NCBI RefSeq assembly: GCF_019219065.1
Contig: NZ_JAHUWK010000002.1
Span: 124,001-188,000 of the forward strand
From: Duganella sp. sic0402
GTDB taxonomy: Bacteria; Pseudomonadota; Gammaproteobacteria; Burkholderiales; Burkholderiaceae_D
Length of the DNA stretch: 64,000 bases
Direction: 5' to 3'
In this document: piece by piece, positions 9,126 through 17,409 of the stretch
Layout: each line of letters begins with the position of its first letter
Numbering within the stretch: position 1 is the first letter of the stretch
Program-made: the position numbers and the translations under genes
The notes under the pieces: generated by a model
The model's input: the letters and a program-made list of their open reading frames with translations, nothing else
Database searches by the model: none
Told to the model about the DNA's origin: nothing

Positions 9126-9157
9126 TAGAATCCTCTTGCCTGCCGTCCGGTAGGCAA
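9126..9157 (+). promoter_or_regulatory. Probable ribB promoter (-10) and adjacent near-perfect palindrome
   Basis: TAGAAT at 9126-9131 is a good -10 match, with a weak TTACAC at 9101-9106 as -35 (19-base spacing). Immediately downstream, 9136-9157 forms a 10-base-arm inverted repeat (TTGCCTGCCG / CGGTAGGCAA, 2-base centre, one G-T mismatch). It lies at the expected transcription start, 9 bases before the FMN aptamer. It could be a 5' stabilising hairpin or an operator. Confidence 0.4.
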
Positions 9158-9165
9158 CAACAACG

Positions 9166-9274
9166 TCTTCGGGGCGGGGTGTAATTCCCCACCGGCGGTA
9201 AAGCCCGCGAGCGCGGAAACGCGCAGATCTGGTGTAACTCCAGGGCCGACGGTTAAAGTCCGGATGAAAGAAGA
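9166..9274 (+). ncRNA. FMN riboswitch (RFN element)
   Basis: The conserved RFN blocks are present in order: TCTTCGGGGC, TCCCCACCGGCGGTAAAGCC, GATCTGGTGTAACTCCAGG, GCCGACGGTTAAAGTCCGGA and TGAAAGAAGA. The P1 stem pairs TCTTC (9166-9170) with GAAGA (9270-9274). FMN binding normally shuts off riboflavin genes. The next gene is ribB, whose start is 100 bases downstream. I see no strong intrinsic terminator in between, so control of translation initiation at the AAGGAG near 9359 is the likelier mechanism (inference). Confidence 0.96.
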
Positions 9275-9374
9275 TGTGCGCTTTACGCATCCTGCTGCCC
9301 GAGCTATCGGCGTGGTTGGCTGCGCGTATTCGCTTGCCCTGTCGCGTTCCTATCTTATCAAGGAGCGTATCACC

Positions 9375-10034
9375 ATGCTGGACCACACCGCAGTATCCCC
9401 CTATTCCCTGGTATCCGACGATCTGGAAAGCCGCATCCACGCCGCGCTGGAAGCCATGCGCGCCGGCGTGCCGGTCATTCTGCTCGATGATTTCGACCGC
9501 GAGAACGAAGCGGACCTGATCGTCGCCGCCGAAAAAATGACCGTGCAGACCATGGCCATGATGATCCGCGAGTGCAGCGGCATTGTCTGCCTGTGCCTGA
9601 GCGCCGACCAGGTGCGCGCGCTGGAACTGCCGATGATGGCGGCCAACAACGGCAGCCGCTATGGCACGCCGTTCACGGTATCGATCGAGGCGCGCGAAGG
9701 CGTGACCACCGGCGTGTCGGCGGCCGACCGGGTCACCACCATCCGTGCTGCGACGGCGGCCAATGCCAAGCCGTCGGACCTGGTGCATCCGGGCCATGTG
9801 TTCCCCCTGCGCGCCACGCCGGGCGGCGTGCTGTCCCGCAAAGGCCACACCGAGGGTTCGGTCGATCTGGCGACCATGGCCGGCCTGAATCCATCGGCGG
9901 TGCTGTGCGAATTGATGAACCCCGACGGCACCATGATGCGCGGCGCCGACATCGAGCGCTTCGCCGAACTGCACCAGATGCCGATCCTGACCATCGCCGA
10001 GATGATCGAGTGGCGTACCCGCAACGGCATTTAA
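9375..10034 (+). CDS. ribB: 3,4-dihydroxy-2-butanone-4-phosphate synthase
   Basis: The 219-residue protein matches stand-alone RibB, which converts ribulose 5-phosphate to 3,4-dihydroxy-2-butanone 4-phosphate and formate, supplying the four-carbon unit of riboflavin. Signatures include [11 protein letters not shown] (metal and substrate binding), [31 protein letters not shown] and [16 protein letters not shown]. There is no GTP cyclohydrolase II fusion. The ATG at 9375 was chosen because AAGGAG lies at the correct distance; an in-frame ATG at 9264 falls inside the riboswitch and would add a non-conserved leader. It is regulated by the FMN riboswitch and stands alone, ending 8 bases from a converging MFS gene. 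Confidence 0.96.
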   Translation: MLDHTAVSPYSLVSDDLESRIHAALEAMRAGVPVILLDDFDRENEADLIVAAEKMTVQTMAMMIRECSGIVCLCLSADQVRALELPMMAANNGSRYGTPFTVSIEAREGVTTGVSAADRVTTIRAATAANAKPSDLVHPGHVFPLRATPGGVLSRKGHTEGSVDLATMAGLNPSAVLCELMNPDGTMMRGADIERFAELHQMPILTIAEMIEWRTRNGI

Positions 10035-10042
10035 AACCAGCT

Positions 10043-11428
10043 TTAAACCGGTTTTGCCAGCCTGACGTAGCGATATACCAAGCATAGCGCGCCTACGTAT
10101 GCCGCTGCGATCAGGCCAAACGCCAGCGGCATGCGCAGCGCCCATTCGGGCGTCAAATGCAGCACGCTGCCCATCATCGCCACGCCCACCAGCGCCCCAA
10201 TCTGCCGATTCGCATTCAAGGCCGCAGCCGCACTGTTCGCGTGCGCCTTGCCCGCCACCAGCATCACCGTCGCTGTCATCCCCGGAATCGCGATCCCGAT
10301 AGCCACGTTCATCAGCACCGCCGCAGTCACCAGCAACCAGTAAGGCGTATCCGGACGCAAGCCAAGCAGCATCGCCAGCGCCATCACCAGCCCAACCAGC
10401 AAGCCATACAGCATCGGCGGCCGCGTCCCCACCCGCGCGGTAATCCGCCCCGAAGTCAGGTTGCCGACAGCGAAAGCAGCCATCATCGGGATCAGCTTCA
10501 AGCCGGTTTGCAGCGCATCCGCCCCGCCCTGCTGGATGAACAGGCTAAGCAAAAACAACTGCCCAAACACCGCGAAATTAATCAAAAAGCCCACCCCATT
10601 CGCCGCTGCAAACGCCGGCGTCTCAAACAGCGCCTTCGGCAGCAGGGGATGTGCACCGGAGCGCTCACGCCACACCAGCAGCCAGGCTGTCGCCACCGCT
10701 GCAAACCCTGCCGCCAGCACCCCAGCCGAGGTCCAGCCCAGTACCGGCCCTTCAATCAGCACAAAGCTCAACGCTGCCAACGCTACGACACCCAGCAAGT
10801 GGCTCAGCATCGACAGATCACGCGCATGGCGCGGCGTAGCCGGCGCCAGCACCTGCGTCAGCACGATGCCCAGCAGTCCGATCGGCACATTCACCCAGAA
10901 CACGCTGCGCCAGCCAAATTCGTGCACCAGCAGGCCGCCCACCAGCGGTCCGGCCGCCGACGAGCAGCCGACGATGGCCGACCAAGTGCCCAGCATGCGC
11001 GCCCGCGTGGCCTGATCTTCGTAAGCGTGCGTCAGCAAACTCAGTGAACTGGGCATGAACAGCGCCGCGCCCAAGCCTTGCAGCAGCCGCGCAGCGATCA
11101 GTGCATTGCCGCTCGGCGCCAGCGCACACAGCACCGAACCAAGGATAAACACACCCAAGCCGCCCTGGTAGACAGTCTTGGGACCGAAACGGTCGGCCAG
11201 TGCGCCGCCCGCCATCAGCAGCGCGGCGAAAGTCAGCGTATAGCCGTCCACCACCCACACCAGGCCGGTGAGCGGAACCGCAAGGCTGGCCGAAATATCG
11301 CTCAGCGCGGTGTTGACGGCAGTGACGTCGATCATCGCCATGACAAAGCCGGTGGCCAGCGTCATCAGCATCAACAGGGGCGGCACCTGCCGGGCCGTCT
11401 TGGTAGTAGTGGTAGTCGAAGTATGCAT
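10043..11428 (-). CDS. DHA2-type MFS multidrug efflux transporter
   Basis: The protein is about 461 residues with around 14 hydrophobic segments. It carries the MFS motif A variant GGALADRFGPKTVY (about residues 71-84) and the antiporter-type region GTWSAIVGCSSAAGPLVGGLL. This matches DHA2 proton antiporters (EmrB/QacA class) that export drugs. The ATG at 11428 gives a start just before the first membrane segment; the frame stays open further upstream, but that extension is antisense to the LysR gene and is not conserved-looking. It is divergent from a LysR regulator and shares a 70-90-base promoter region with inverted repeats, so LysR control is likely. Confidence 0.9.
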   Translation of the reverse strand: MHTSTTTTTKTARQVPPLLMLMTLATGFVMAMIDVTAVNTALSDISASLAVPLTGLVWVVDGYTLTFAALLMAGGALADRFGPKTVYQGGLGVFILGSVLCALAPSGNALIAARLLQGLGAALFMPSSLSLLTHAYEDQATRARMLGTWSAIVGCSSAAGPLVGGLLVHEFGWRSVFWVNVPIGLLGIVLTQVLAPATPRHARDLSMLSHLLGVVALAALSFVLIEGPVLGWTSAGVLAAGFAAVATAWLLVWRERSGAHPLLPKALFETPAFAAANGVGFLINFAVFGQLFLLSLFIQQGGADALQTGLKLIPMMAAFAVGNLTSGRITARVGTRPPMLYGLLVGLVMALAMLLGLRPDTPYWLLVTAAVLMNVAIGIAIPGMTATVMLVAGKAHANSAAAALNANRQIGALVGVAMMGSVLHLTPEWALRMPLAFGLIAAAYVGALCLVYRYVRLAKPV

Positions 11429-11449
11429 GCGCGCATGGTAGGCCGCTTG

Positions 11450-11503
11450 CGTGATGCAGTAAATACGCATAACATCGGCGCTAAGATGCAAAAATGCATC
11501 ACG
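11450..11503. promoter_or_regulatory. Paired inverted repeat between MFS and LysR genes
   Basis: CGTGATGCA (11450-11458) is the exact reverse complement of TGCATCACG (11495-11503). Between them lies a second small dyad, ATGC-N9-GCAT (11454-11470). The repeats occupy most of the divergent spacer, and the right arm ends just before the LysR ribosome binding site. Nested dyads are typical of LysR recognition and activation sites. The role is inferred. Confidence 0.45.
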
Positions 11504-11512
11504 GAGCTCGCC

Positions 11513-12379
11513 ATGGATTGGGACAACGCCCGCATTTTTCTCGCCATCTACCGCAAAGGCACGCTGCGCGCAGCCGCAGCGCTGCTGGATATCGATCAGG
11601 CCACCGTCGGCCGCCGCCTCAACGCGCTGGAAAAGTCGCTGGGCGCGCGCCTGTTCCTGCGCACGCCATCCGGCTACCTGGCCACGCCGGCAGGCGAACT
11701 GGCGGTCACCGCCGCGGAAAAGATGGAACAGGCGGCGCTGCAGTTCCAGCGCGAGATGCAGGGCATCGACAACCGCCTGTCCGGCAGCGTGCGCGTGACC
11801 ACTTCCGACACCATGGCAGCGCACTTCGTCATCGCCGCCATGCAGCGGCTGCACGTCATGCACCCGGAAATCCGCATTGTGCTCAGCACCAGTACCAGCA
11901 TCACCAGCCTGACGCGGCGCGAGGCCGATCTGGCGGTGCGCACACTCAAGCCCACCGATCCGGACCTGATTTCGCGCCACCTGACCCGCCGCAACATGGG
12001 CCTGTACGCCACTCCGGCCTATCTGGAAGCGCGCGGCATGCCGATTCCCGGCAACGGGCTGGCGGGGCACGACATCGTTATCTACCAAGCCAGCGTGGCG
12101 CCGCGCCATCAGGAGAAAATCTGCCTGGAGCCGGTGCACAATGCGCGCGTGGCGATGGAGGTCAACAGCGGACTGGCACTGATCGAGGCGGCGCGGCTGG
12201 GCATGGGCGTGACCGAACTGCCCTGCCACATGGCCGACGCCGATCCACGCCTGGTGCGCATCTGGCCGGAGCGGCTCGACCATTACGATGTCTGGCTGGC
12301 GATGCACACCGATTTGGGCCGCAGCGCCCGCGTGCGTGCGGCGGCCGACGCCATCATCGACAGCTTCCCGGAAAAGTAG
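11513..12379 (+). CDS. LysR-family transcriptional regulator
   Basis: The 288-residue protein has an N-terminal winged helix-turn-helix (about 3-62, with RAAAALLDIDQATVGRRLNA as the recognition region). A LysR substrate-binding domain follows (about 90-285). The ATG at 11513 follows GGAG at a good distance; an in-frame ATG at 11486 lies upstream in the dyad region and is less likely. It is divergent from the DHA2 efflux gene, which it probably controls in response to an exported compound. Confidence 0.88.
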   Translation: MDWDNARIFLAIYRKGTLRAAAALLDIDQATVGRRLNALEKSLGARLFLRTPSGYLATPAGELAVTAAEKMEQAALQFQREMQGIDNRLSGSVRVTTSDTMAAHFVIAAMQRLHVMHPEIRIVLSTSTSITSLTRREADLAVRTLKPTDPDLISRHLTRRNMGLYATPAYLEARGMPIPGNGLAGHDIVIYQASVAPRHQEKICLEPVHNARVAMEVNSGLALIEAARLGMGVTELPCHMADADPRLVRIWPERLDHYDVWLAMHTDLGRSARVRAAADAIIDSFPEK

Positions 12380-12407
12380 CGGACACCGCCCGCCGCCGCT
12401 CCGGTGC

Positions 12408-12413
12408 TAATAT
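12408..12413 (+). promoter_or_regulatory. Extended -10 promoter ahead of the MlaE-like gene
   Basis: TGCTAATAT ends only 6 bases before the ATG at 12420. It combines a TGn extension with a TAATAT -10. No Shine-Dalgarno sequence fits, so transcription starting here would give an essentially leaderless mRNA. No convincing -35 is visible. Confidence 0.4.
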
Positions 12414-12419
12414 GCCAAT

Positions 12420-13208
12420 ATGAGTACGCAAGCATCCCTTCCCAATCTCCTGCAACGGCTGCACCGTGGCGCGGTCGGCTGGCTGCAAAGCTGGTGGCGC
12501 TTGACGCAATTCGCGGTGCTGATGGTTACCGTGGCGCTGTCGCCGTCCAGCTATGGCCGTTCGCGGCGCTCGCTGCTGGCGCGGCACCTGGTGGCCGACA
12601 CCGTACCCAACCTGGCCTGGTACGGCGTGCTATCGGCGCTGGTCAGCCTGGTGCTGATCCGCATCGTGGTGGTGACTTCGCAGAGTTACGGCCTGACGCG
12701 CTATGCGCTGGAAATGGTGGTGCGGGTGCTGGTGCTGGAGCTGATCCCGCTGACCGCTGCCGCTTTTGTGGCCTTGCGCACCACCCTGCCCGCCGGACTG
12801 GAATTCGCGCAGGGCCGCACTGCCGGCCATCACGTCACCGAGGCGGAACTGCACCGCGAATTCTTTCCGCGCGTGGCGGCGGGCATTTTCGCCGTGTGGA
12901 TGCTGGCCGCCGTCAGCTGCGTGCTGACACTCATCCTGACCTATCTGTCGCTGTACGGCTTTACGCCGTGGGCGCTGGCCGGTTATACGCGTGTGGTCGG
13001 GCAGGTCTTCAATCCGGCCGTGACCATGATTTTGGTGCTGAAGATCGTGTTCTTCAGCTTTGCCGTCGGGCTGATACCGATGGCGTCCTCCTTCTTTTTT
13101 GGCGAAAGCTACCGCAACAAGGTATCGCACGGCCTGTCGGACATGGTGCGGCTGTTTGCTGTGATGCTGCTGATCGAAGTTGCCTCGCTCATGGGGAATT
13201 ACTACTGA
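12420..13208 (+). CDS. MlaE-type ABC transporter permease
   Basis: The 262-residue protein has five to six hydrophobic segments and the layout of the MlaE permease family, the membrane part of lipid-transporting MCE systems (about residues 40-260). Conserved-looking elements include a small-residue-rich membrane helix and the C-terminal SFFFGESYRNKVSHGLSDMVR loop. It is followed by an MCE-domain gene after one base and then a lipoprotein gene, the usual permease-substrate binding-lipoprotein order. No ABC ATPase (MlaF) or STAS (MlaB) gene is adjacent: upstream is the LysR gene. The ATPase must be supplied from elsewhere, or the complex works without one. Confidence 0.8.
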   Translation: MSTQASLPNLLQRLHRGAVGWLQSWWRLTQFAVLMVTVALSPSSYGRSRRSLLARHLVADTVPNLAWYGVLSALVSLVLIRIVVVTSQSYGLTRYALEMVVRVLVLELIPLTAAAFVALRTTLPAGLEFAQGRTAGHHVTEAELHREFFPRVAAGIFAVWMLAAVSCVLTLILTYLSLYGFTPWALAGYTRVVGQVFNPAVTMILVLKIVFFSFAVGLIPMASSFFFGESYRNKVSHGLSDMVRLFAVMLLIEVASLMGNYY

Positions 13209-13209
13209 T

Positions 13210-14178
13210 ATGACAGAACAACATAACGAAGCCGCGCCGGTGCGCAACGCAGAATTCAAGGCTGCCCTGCTGCTGGTGCTGATGGTGGTGCTGGTGGCCG
13301 GATCGGCGCTTTACCTTTTGTATGCGCGCGGCGCGTTCGAATCCACGCAAACGCTGATACTGCAAGCCGACGATTCGGAAGGCGTGGTGGTCGGCATGGA
13401 TGTGACCTTCGCCGGCTTCCCCATCGGCCGGGTACGCCGGATTGAATTGAGCAACGAGGGCAAGGCGCGGTTGGTGGTGGACGTGCAGAGCAAGGATGCG
13501 CACTGGCTGCGCAGTTCCAGCATCTTCACGCTGGAGCGTGGCCTGGTCGGTGGCGCCAAGTTGCGCGCTTTCAGCGGCATACCGACCGATCCGCCGCTGG
13601 AGGACGGCGCGGCGCGCGCACTGCTGGTCGGCGATCCGGGCGCCGAAATTCCGCGCCTGCTGGCGGCAGCGCGCGACCTGCTGCAAAACCTGAATGATCT
13701 GACGGCGGAGAATTCCGCCCTGGCAGCCAGCCTGGCCAACGTCGCGGGCGTGACCGGCAAGCTGAACGGTCCGCAAGGCGCGATGGGCCTGATCGCTGGC
13801 GACGACAAGAACGCACAGCAGTTGATGGAGCGCGCCAACAAGCTGCTGCTGACGGTGAACGCGCTGGCGGTCAAGGCGGATAGCCTGATCGGCCATGCGG
13901 ATGAACAGGTGTTTGGCCAGAAAGGCGTGATGACGGATGCCCAGGCCACGGTGCAGCAGCTGAACGGGCTGCTGGCGGATGCGCGCAACTCGCTGAAGAA
14001 AATGGACGCGGTGCTGGTCGAGGCGCAAGCCGTCGCTTCCAATACCAAGGAAGCCACCGCCGACCTGGGCGCGCTGCGCGGCGAAGTGGAAAGCAGCTTG
14101 CGCCGCGTTGAGCAGTTGGTCAATGAAATCAACCGTAAATGGCCGTTCAAGCGCGACACGGAGATCAAGCTGCCATGA
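13210..14178 (+). CDS. MCE/MlaD-domain protein
   Basis: The 322-residue protein has one N-terminal membrane anchor (about 18-38), then an MCE domain (about 43-125) with the signature GVVVGMDVTFAGFPIGRVRRI. A long helical, Ala/Leu-rich C-terminal region (about 150-312) follows that may form a coiled coil or tunnel. MCE proteins carry lipids across the periplasm while tethered to an MlaE-type permease. It begins one base after the permease stop and overlaps the lipoprotein start by 4 bases, so the three are translated together. Confidence 0.88.
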   Translation: MTEQHNEAAPVRNAEFKAALLLVLMVVLVAGSALYLLYARGAFESTQTLILQADDSEGVVVGMDVTFAGFPIGRVRRIELSNEGKARLVVDVQSKDAHWLRSSSIFTLERGLVGGAKLRAFSGIPTDPPLEDGAARALLVGDPGAEIPRLLAAARDLLQNLNDLTAENSALAASLANVAGVTGKLNGPQGAMGLIAGDDKNAQQLMERANKLLLTVNALAVKADSLIGHADEQVFGQKGVMTDAQATVQQLNGLLADARNSLKKMDAVLVEAQAVASNTKEATADLGALRGEVESSLRRVEQLVNEINRKWPFKRDTEIKLP

Positions 14179-14852
14179 AGAACACCATCACCATCGCTGC
14201 CGCTGCTGCGCTGCTGGCCGGCTGCAGCAACAACCCGCCGGTGCCGGATTGGCAGATGAACGCACACAACGGCATCGACCGCGCTACCGCCGCCTACATG
14301 GAAGGCAACACGCGCATCGAAGCCGCCGAATTCAAGCGCGCCCGCAGCGCGCTGGCCAGCACCGGCAAGGTCGATCTGATCATCCGCGCAGAACTGATCC
14401 AATGCGCCGCGCGCGTCGCCGCGCTGGTGTTCGAAGACTGCGCCGGCTACACCAAGCTGGCGCAAGACGCCAGCCCCGCCGACCGCGCCTACGCCGCCTA
14501 CCTCGCAGGCCGCCTTTCCGGCGCCGGCGCCCCGCTCTCCCCGTCCGACATCGCCCTGCTGCCTGCGCAGCACCAGGCGGTGGCTGCGGCGACGAGCGAC
14601 GCGGCGGCGGCCGGCGCGGTGCAAGCGATCACCGATCCGCTCTCGAAACTGGTCGCCAGCGGCGTGCTGCTGCGCGCCGGCAAAGCCAGTCCACAGCTAC
14701 TGGCGGACGCAGCCGAAACCGCCTCCGCCCAAGGCTGGCGCCGTCCGCTACTCGCCTGGCTGGGCGTACTAGCCATGCGCGCCGAACAAGCCGGCGACAC
14801 CGCCGAAGCCCAGCGCATCAAGCGCCGCATCGACCTGGCCACCGAAAAATGA
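14175..14852 (+). CDS. Lipoprotein associated with the MCE transporter
   Basis: The 225-residue protein begins MKNTITIAAAAALLAGCSNN. This is a type II signal peptide with lipobox LAGC, giving a mature N-terminal Cys. The remainder is rich in Ala and predicted helical, without a domain I recognise. Its ATG overlaps the MCE gene stop (ATGA) and its own stop overlaps the start of the next gene. Position suggests an outer-membrane partner of the MCE system, by analogy with lipoproteins encoded beside other MCE operons. Confidence 0.75.
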   Translation: MKNTITIAAAAALLAGCSNNPPVPDWQMNAHNGIDRATAAYMEGNTRIEAAEFKRARSALASTGKVDLIIRAELIQCAARVAALVFEDCAGYTKLAQDASPADRAYAAYLAGRLSGAGAPLSPSDIALLPAQHQAVAAATSDAAAAGAVQAITDPLSKLVASGVLLRAGKASPQLLADAAETASAQGWRRPLLAWLGVLAMRAEQAGDTAEAQRIKRRIDLATEK

Positions 14853-15349
14853 ACATCACTACCACCGCGATTCCGCCGCACACACAGATCGCCGACAAAC
14901 TTCGCGGCGCCGATTTCCACGACTGCTACGAAACCGACCTGCAACCGACGCCGCTCACCGCACTGGAACTTTACCTGCGCGTGGTGGCCACCACGCCCGG
15001 CTGGGTCAACGCCGCCATGGCGCTGCGCAACCGCATCGTGCAACTGGCCGGCCTGAAAAATCTCGGCCTGCTCAGCGATATCGATCAGAACAAGCCAGCC
15101 AGCGCATACAAAGTCGGCGACCGCGTCGGCATCTTCACCATCATCTACCTCAGCGAGCAGGAAGTCATCCTCGGCGACGCCGACAAACACCTCAACGTCA
15201 ACCTCTCGGTCTGCAAACTGCCGGGGAAAGTCGCCATCAGCACCGTGGTGCACACCAAGAATGCGCTGGGCCGGCTGTACATGCTGTTTGTCGCCCCGGC
15301 CCACCGCCGCATCGTCCCGGCCACGCTAAGGAAAGCCAGCTTCCTGTAA
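14849..15349 (+). CDS. DUF2867 family protein
   Basis: The 166-residue soluble protein resembles the DUF2867 family (features such as DFHDCYETDL, PGWVNAAMALRNRIV and a beta-rich centre ending in VAPAHRRIVPATLRKASFL). The family's function is not established; in other bacteria it is found alone or fused to NAD-binding sugar-epimerase-like domains. The start overlaps the lipoprotein stop by 4 bases, so it is probably the last gene of the MCE operon. No signal peptide is seen. Confidence 0.65.
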   Translation: MNITTTAIPPHTQIADKLRGADFHDCYETDLQPTPLTALELYLRVVATTPGWVNAAMALRNRIVQLAGLKNLGLLSDIDQNKPASAYKVGDRVGIFTIIYLSEQEVILGDADKHLNVNLSVCKLPGKVAISTVVHTKNALGRLYMLFVAPAHRRIVPATLRKASFL

Positions 15350-15379
15350 AATTCCCGCTTCACCGCATCAAGGATTGTC

Positions 15380-16342
15380 ATGGCCTACTCTCTCGCCCGC
15401 CCAGTGCGCGGGCTGCTCACCGCATTCGCGCTGTCGTGCGCCGTCGCCGCGCACGCCGCGCCACAGAAAGTCATCGTCGACATGGACATCGGCGACGATA
15501 TCGACGACGCCTTTGCCCTCGGCCTGCTGCTGCAAAGCCCGGAAATCGAGATCGTCGGCATCACCACCGCCTGGGGCGACACCGCGCTGCGCGCGCAACT
15601 ACTGGAGCGCATGCTGCGCGAGACAGGCCACAGCCAGATCCCGATCGCGCAAGGCCTGGTAACGAAAGACAATCCGCAGCCATTCACGCAGGCCCGCTAC
15701 GCCCAGCGCGGCAAACTGCCGGCCAGGATCGAGGCGGTCAACTTCATGCTGGAGCAGGTCAAGCGCCAGCCCGGTCAAATCACCCTGCTGGCACTCGGCC
15801 CGCTGACCAACGTCGGCGCCGCCATCCAGCGTGACGCCGCCGCCTTCCGCCAGTTCAAGCAAGTCGTCATGATGGGCGGCTCGGTGCGCAGCGGTTACCG
15901 CAAGTCGCAATACGTGCCGGCGCGCCCGGCCGACAAGGAATACAACATTGTTTCCGATATCGCCAGCGCGCAAAAGCTGTTCACCTCCAGCGTGCCGATC
16001 GTGATGATGCCGACCGACTCGACGCAAATCCGCCTGGACGAAGTGGAGCGCAACGCCCTGCTAGGCCATGGTTCGCAGGTCACCGACGCGCTGGCCCTGC
16101 TCTATCACCAGTGGATTAATGCCTACCAGCCCTGGTCCAGCAATATGCCATCGCTGTTTGACGTGGTGCCGGTCACCTGGCTGCTTGATCCGGCCGTCTG
16201 CCCCGCCACACCGCTGCGCATTGTGGTCGATAACGAAGGCTACACCCGCGAACAACCGGGCAAGCCGAACGCACAAGTGTGCCTGGTCTCAGACCAAAAG
16301 CGCTTCTTCGAGCTGGTGATGCCGCGTTTGCTGAAGGACTAA
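15380..16342 (+). CDS. Exported inosine-uridine-type nucleoside hydrolase
   Basis: The 320-residue protein has a signal peptide (about 1-27, ending AHAA). The nucleoside hydrolase calcium-binding signature follows: DMDIGDDIDDAFAL (about 34-47), corresponding to the family DxDxxxDD cluster. Also present are LALGPLTNVGAA and a C-terminal catalytic segment around DVVPVTWLLDP, where the usual His of the family appears to be absent or shifted. It should hydrolyse the N-glycosidic bond of ribonucleosides in the periplasm for salvage. AAGGA precedes the ATG. It lies 3 bases ahead of yciH. Confidence 0.88.
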   Translation: MAYSLARPVRGLLTAFALSCAVAAHAAPQKVIVDMDIGDDIDDAFALGLLLQSPEIEIVGITTAWGDTALRAQLLERMLRETGHSQIPIAQGLVTKDNPQPFTQARYAQRGKLPARIEAVNFMLEQVKRQPGQITLLALGPLTNVGAAIQRDAAAFRQFKQVVMMGGSVRSGYRKSQYVPARPADKEYNIVSDIASAQKLFTSSVPIVMMPTDSTQIRLDEVERNALLGHGSQVTDALALLYHQWINAYQPWSSNMPSLFDVVPVTWLLDPAVCPATPLRIVVDNEGYTREQPGKPNAQVCLVSDQKRFFELVMPRLLKD

Positions 16343-16345
16343 GCC

Positions 16346-16690
16346 ATGGCCCTGGTCTACTCTACTGAAACCGGCCGCATCTGCCCGGACTGCCGCAAGC
16401 CGCTGAACGACTGCGCCTGCAAAGCCGCCGCCAGGGCCAAACCAGCCGGCGACGGCAATGTGCGCGTGGCGCGCGAATCAAAAGGACGCGGCGGCAAGAC
16501 AGTCACCCTGGTGCGCGGCCTGCCACTGGACGCCGAGGCACTGGCGGCGCTGGGCAAGCAGCTGCGCAGCGCCTGCGGCTCGGGCGGCACGGTCAAGGAC
16601 GGCGTGCTGGAAATCCAGGGCGACCATTGCGAACGCGTGATGGCCGAGCTGACGAAACTTGGCCACAAGCCCAAACGCGTCGGCGGATAA
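16346..16690 (+). CDS. yciH: SUI1/eIF1-like translation factor YciH
   Basis: The 114-residue protein has the YciH layout. A short N-terminal Cys-rich segment (CPDCRKPLNDCAC, about 13-25) is followed by a SUI1 domain (about 40-112) with KGRGGKTVTLVRGLP and CGSGGTVKDGVLEIQGDH. YciH binds the small ribosomal subunit and influences start-codon fidelity. It is 3 bases after the nucleoside hydrolase and converges on the cysteine hydrolase gene without a gap. Confidence 0.92.
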   Translation: MALVYSTETGRICPDCRKPLNDCACKAAARAKPAGDGNVRVARESKGRGGKTVTLVRGLPLDAEALAALGKQLRSACGSGGTVKDGVLEIQGDHCERVMAELTKLGHKPKRVGG

Positions 16691-17311
16691 TCACACCGAA
16701 GCACCCTTGCGCGTACGCTGGACCGACAGGTAAATATTGTCGCGCTCCAGCGCCTTGCCTTCGCGTGCCGCCGCAATCCACTGCTCGGTGCTGGCCACCG
16801 CTGCAAACCCGGAATGGAACACCGTGCTGAATACCCGGTGGATCTCTTCCGCGCTGGCCTTGCCGGCCGCATTCTCATAGGACGGCGAGCCGCTGGCGTC
16901 CGACAAAAACTCCACCGCCAGCCCTTTGTGAGCGGCCTCGTAGATGGTCGACGCCTCGCAGTTATGCGTCATGTAGCCGGCGATGGTCAACGTATCGATG
17001 CCGTTATCGGCGATCCACTGTCCCAGGTCGGTGCCGGTGAACACGCTGGCATAGGTCTTGTTGATATGGTGGCTGGAGGGACGGCTGGCAATTTCATCGT
17101 GCAGCTGCCAGGCTGGTGAACCCTTGGCAAAGATCGGCGACTGCTCCGGCGCATCATGCTGCACCACCACCACCGGGATATCCGCGGCGCGCGCAGCATC
17201 CATGGCGCGGGTGATGTTGGGCAGCGTGACATCCACCGGTGGGTACTCGATCTGCATATTTCCGCTGAAGTATTCGTTTTGCACGTCGATGACGATCAGG
17301 GCGCGGCGCAT
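16691..17311 (-). CDS. Cysteine hydrolase of the isochorismatase superfamily
   Basis: The 206-residue protein carries the catalytic triad of the family: Asp9 (ALIVIDVQ), Lys85 (HHINKTYASVF) and Cys118 (AGYMTHNCEAST), with the preceding cis-peptide region. Members hydrolyse amides, imides or isochorismate; the substrate is not deducible here. The ATG at 17311 follows AGGAG; an upstream in-frame extension lacks conserved features. The gene is divergent from a GlxA-type regulator, a common pairing in which the regulator controls the hydrolase. Confidence 0.88.
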   Translation of the reverse strand: MRRALIVIDVQNEYFSGNMQIEYPPVDVTLPNITRAMDAARAADIPVVVVQHDAPEQSPIFAKGSPAWQLHDEIASRPSSHHINKTYASVFTGTDLGQWIADNGIDTLTIAGYMTHNCEASTIYEAAHKGLAVEFLSDASGSPSYENAAGKASAEEIHRVFSTVFHSGFAAVASTEQWIAAAREGKALERDNIYLSVQRTRKGASV

Positions 17312-17397
17312 GGTGATTCTCCTGTATGGGTTTGCAATGACAGCCATTCTGCGCGCCGGAGCGATCCGGCAACAGCGGCCCGAAGGCATACATACGA

Positions 17398-17403
17398 TAT
17401 AAT
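17398..17403 (+). promoter_or_regulatory. TATAAT -10 immediately ahead of the GlxA-type gene
   Basis: A consensus TATAAT lies 6 bases before the ATG at 17410, so transcription would start at or beside the start codon. No ribosome binding site is present, consistent with a leaderless message. No clear -35 is seen. Confidence 0.45.
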
Positions 17404-17409
17404 CGGGCC

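Noticed and set aside
9264..9374. Upstream in-frame ATG as the ribB start
   Set aside because: It lies inside the FMN aptamer, and a good AAGGAG ribosome binding site precedes the ATG at 9375 where conserved RibB sequence begins.
10033..10055. AAAACC/GGTTTT inverted repeat between ribB and the MFS gene as a terminator
   Set aside because: The stem is short and AT-rich with only four T residues following, and it overlaps the MFS stop codon; evidence is too weak.
11429..12307. Long N-terminal extension of the MFS transporter
   Set aside because: The extension is antisense to the LysR gene and lacks transporter features.
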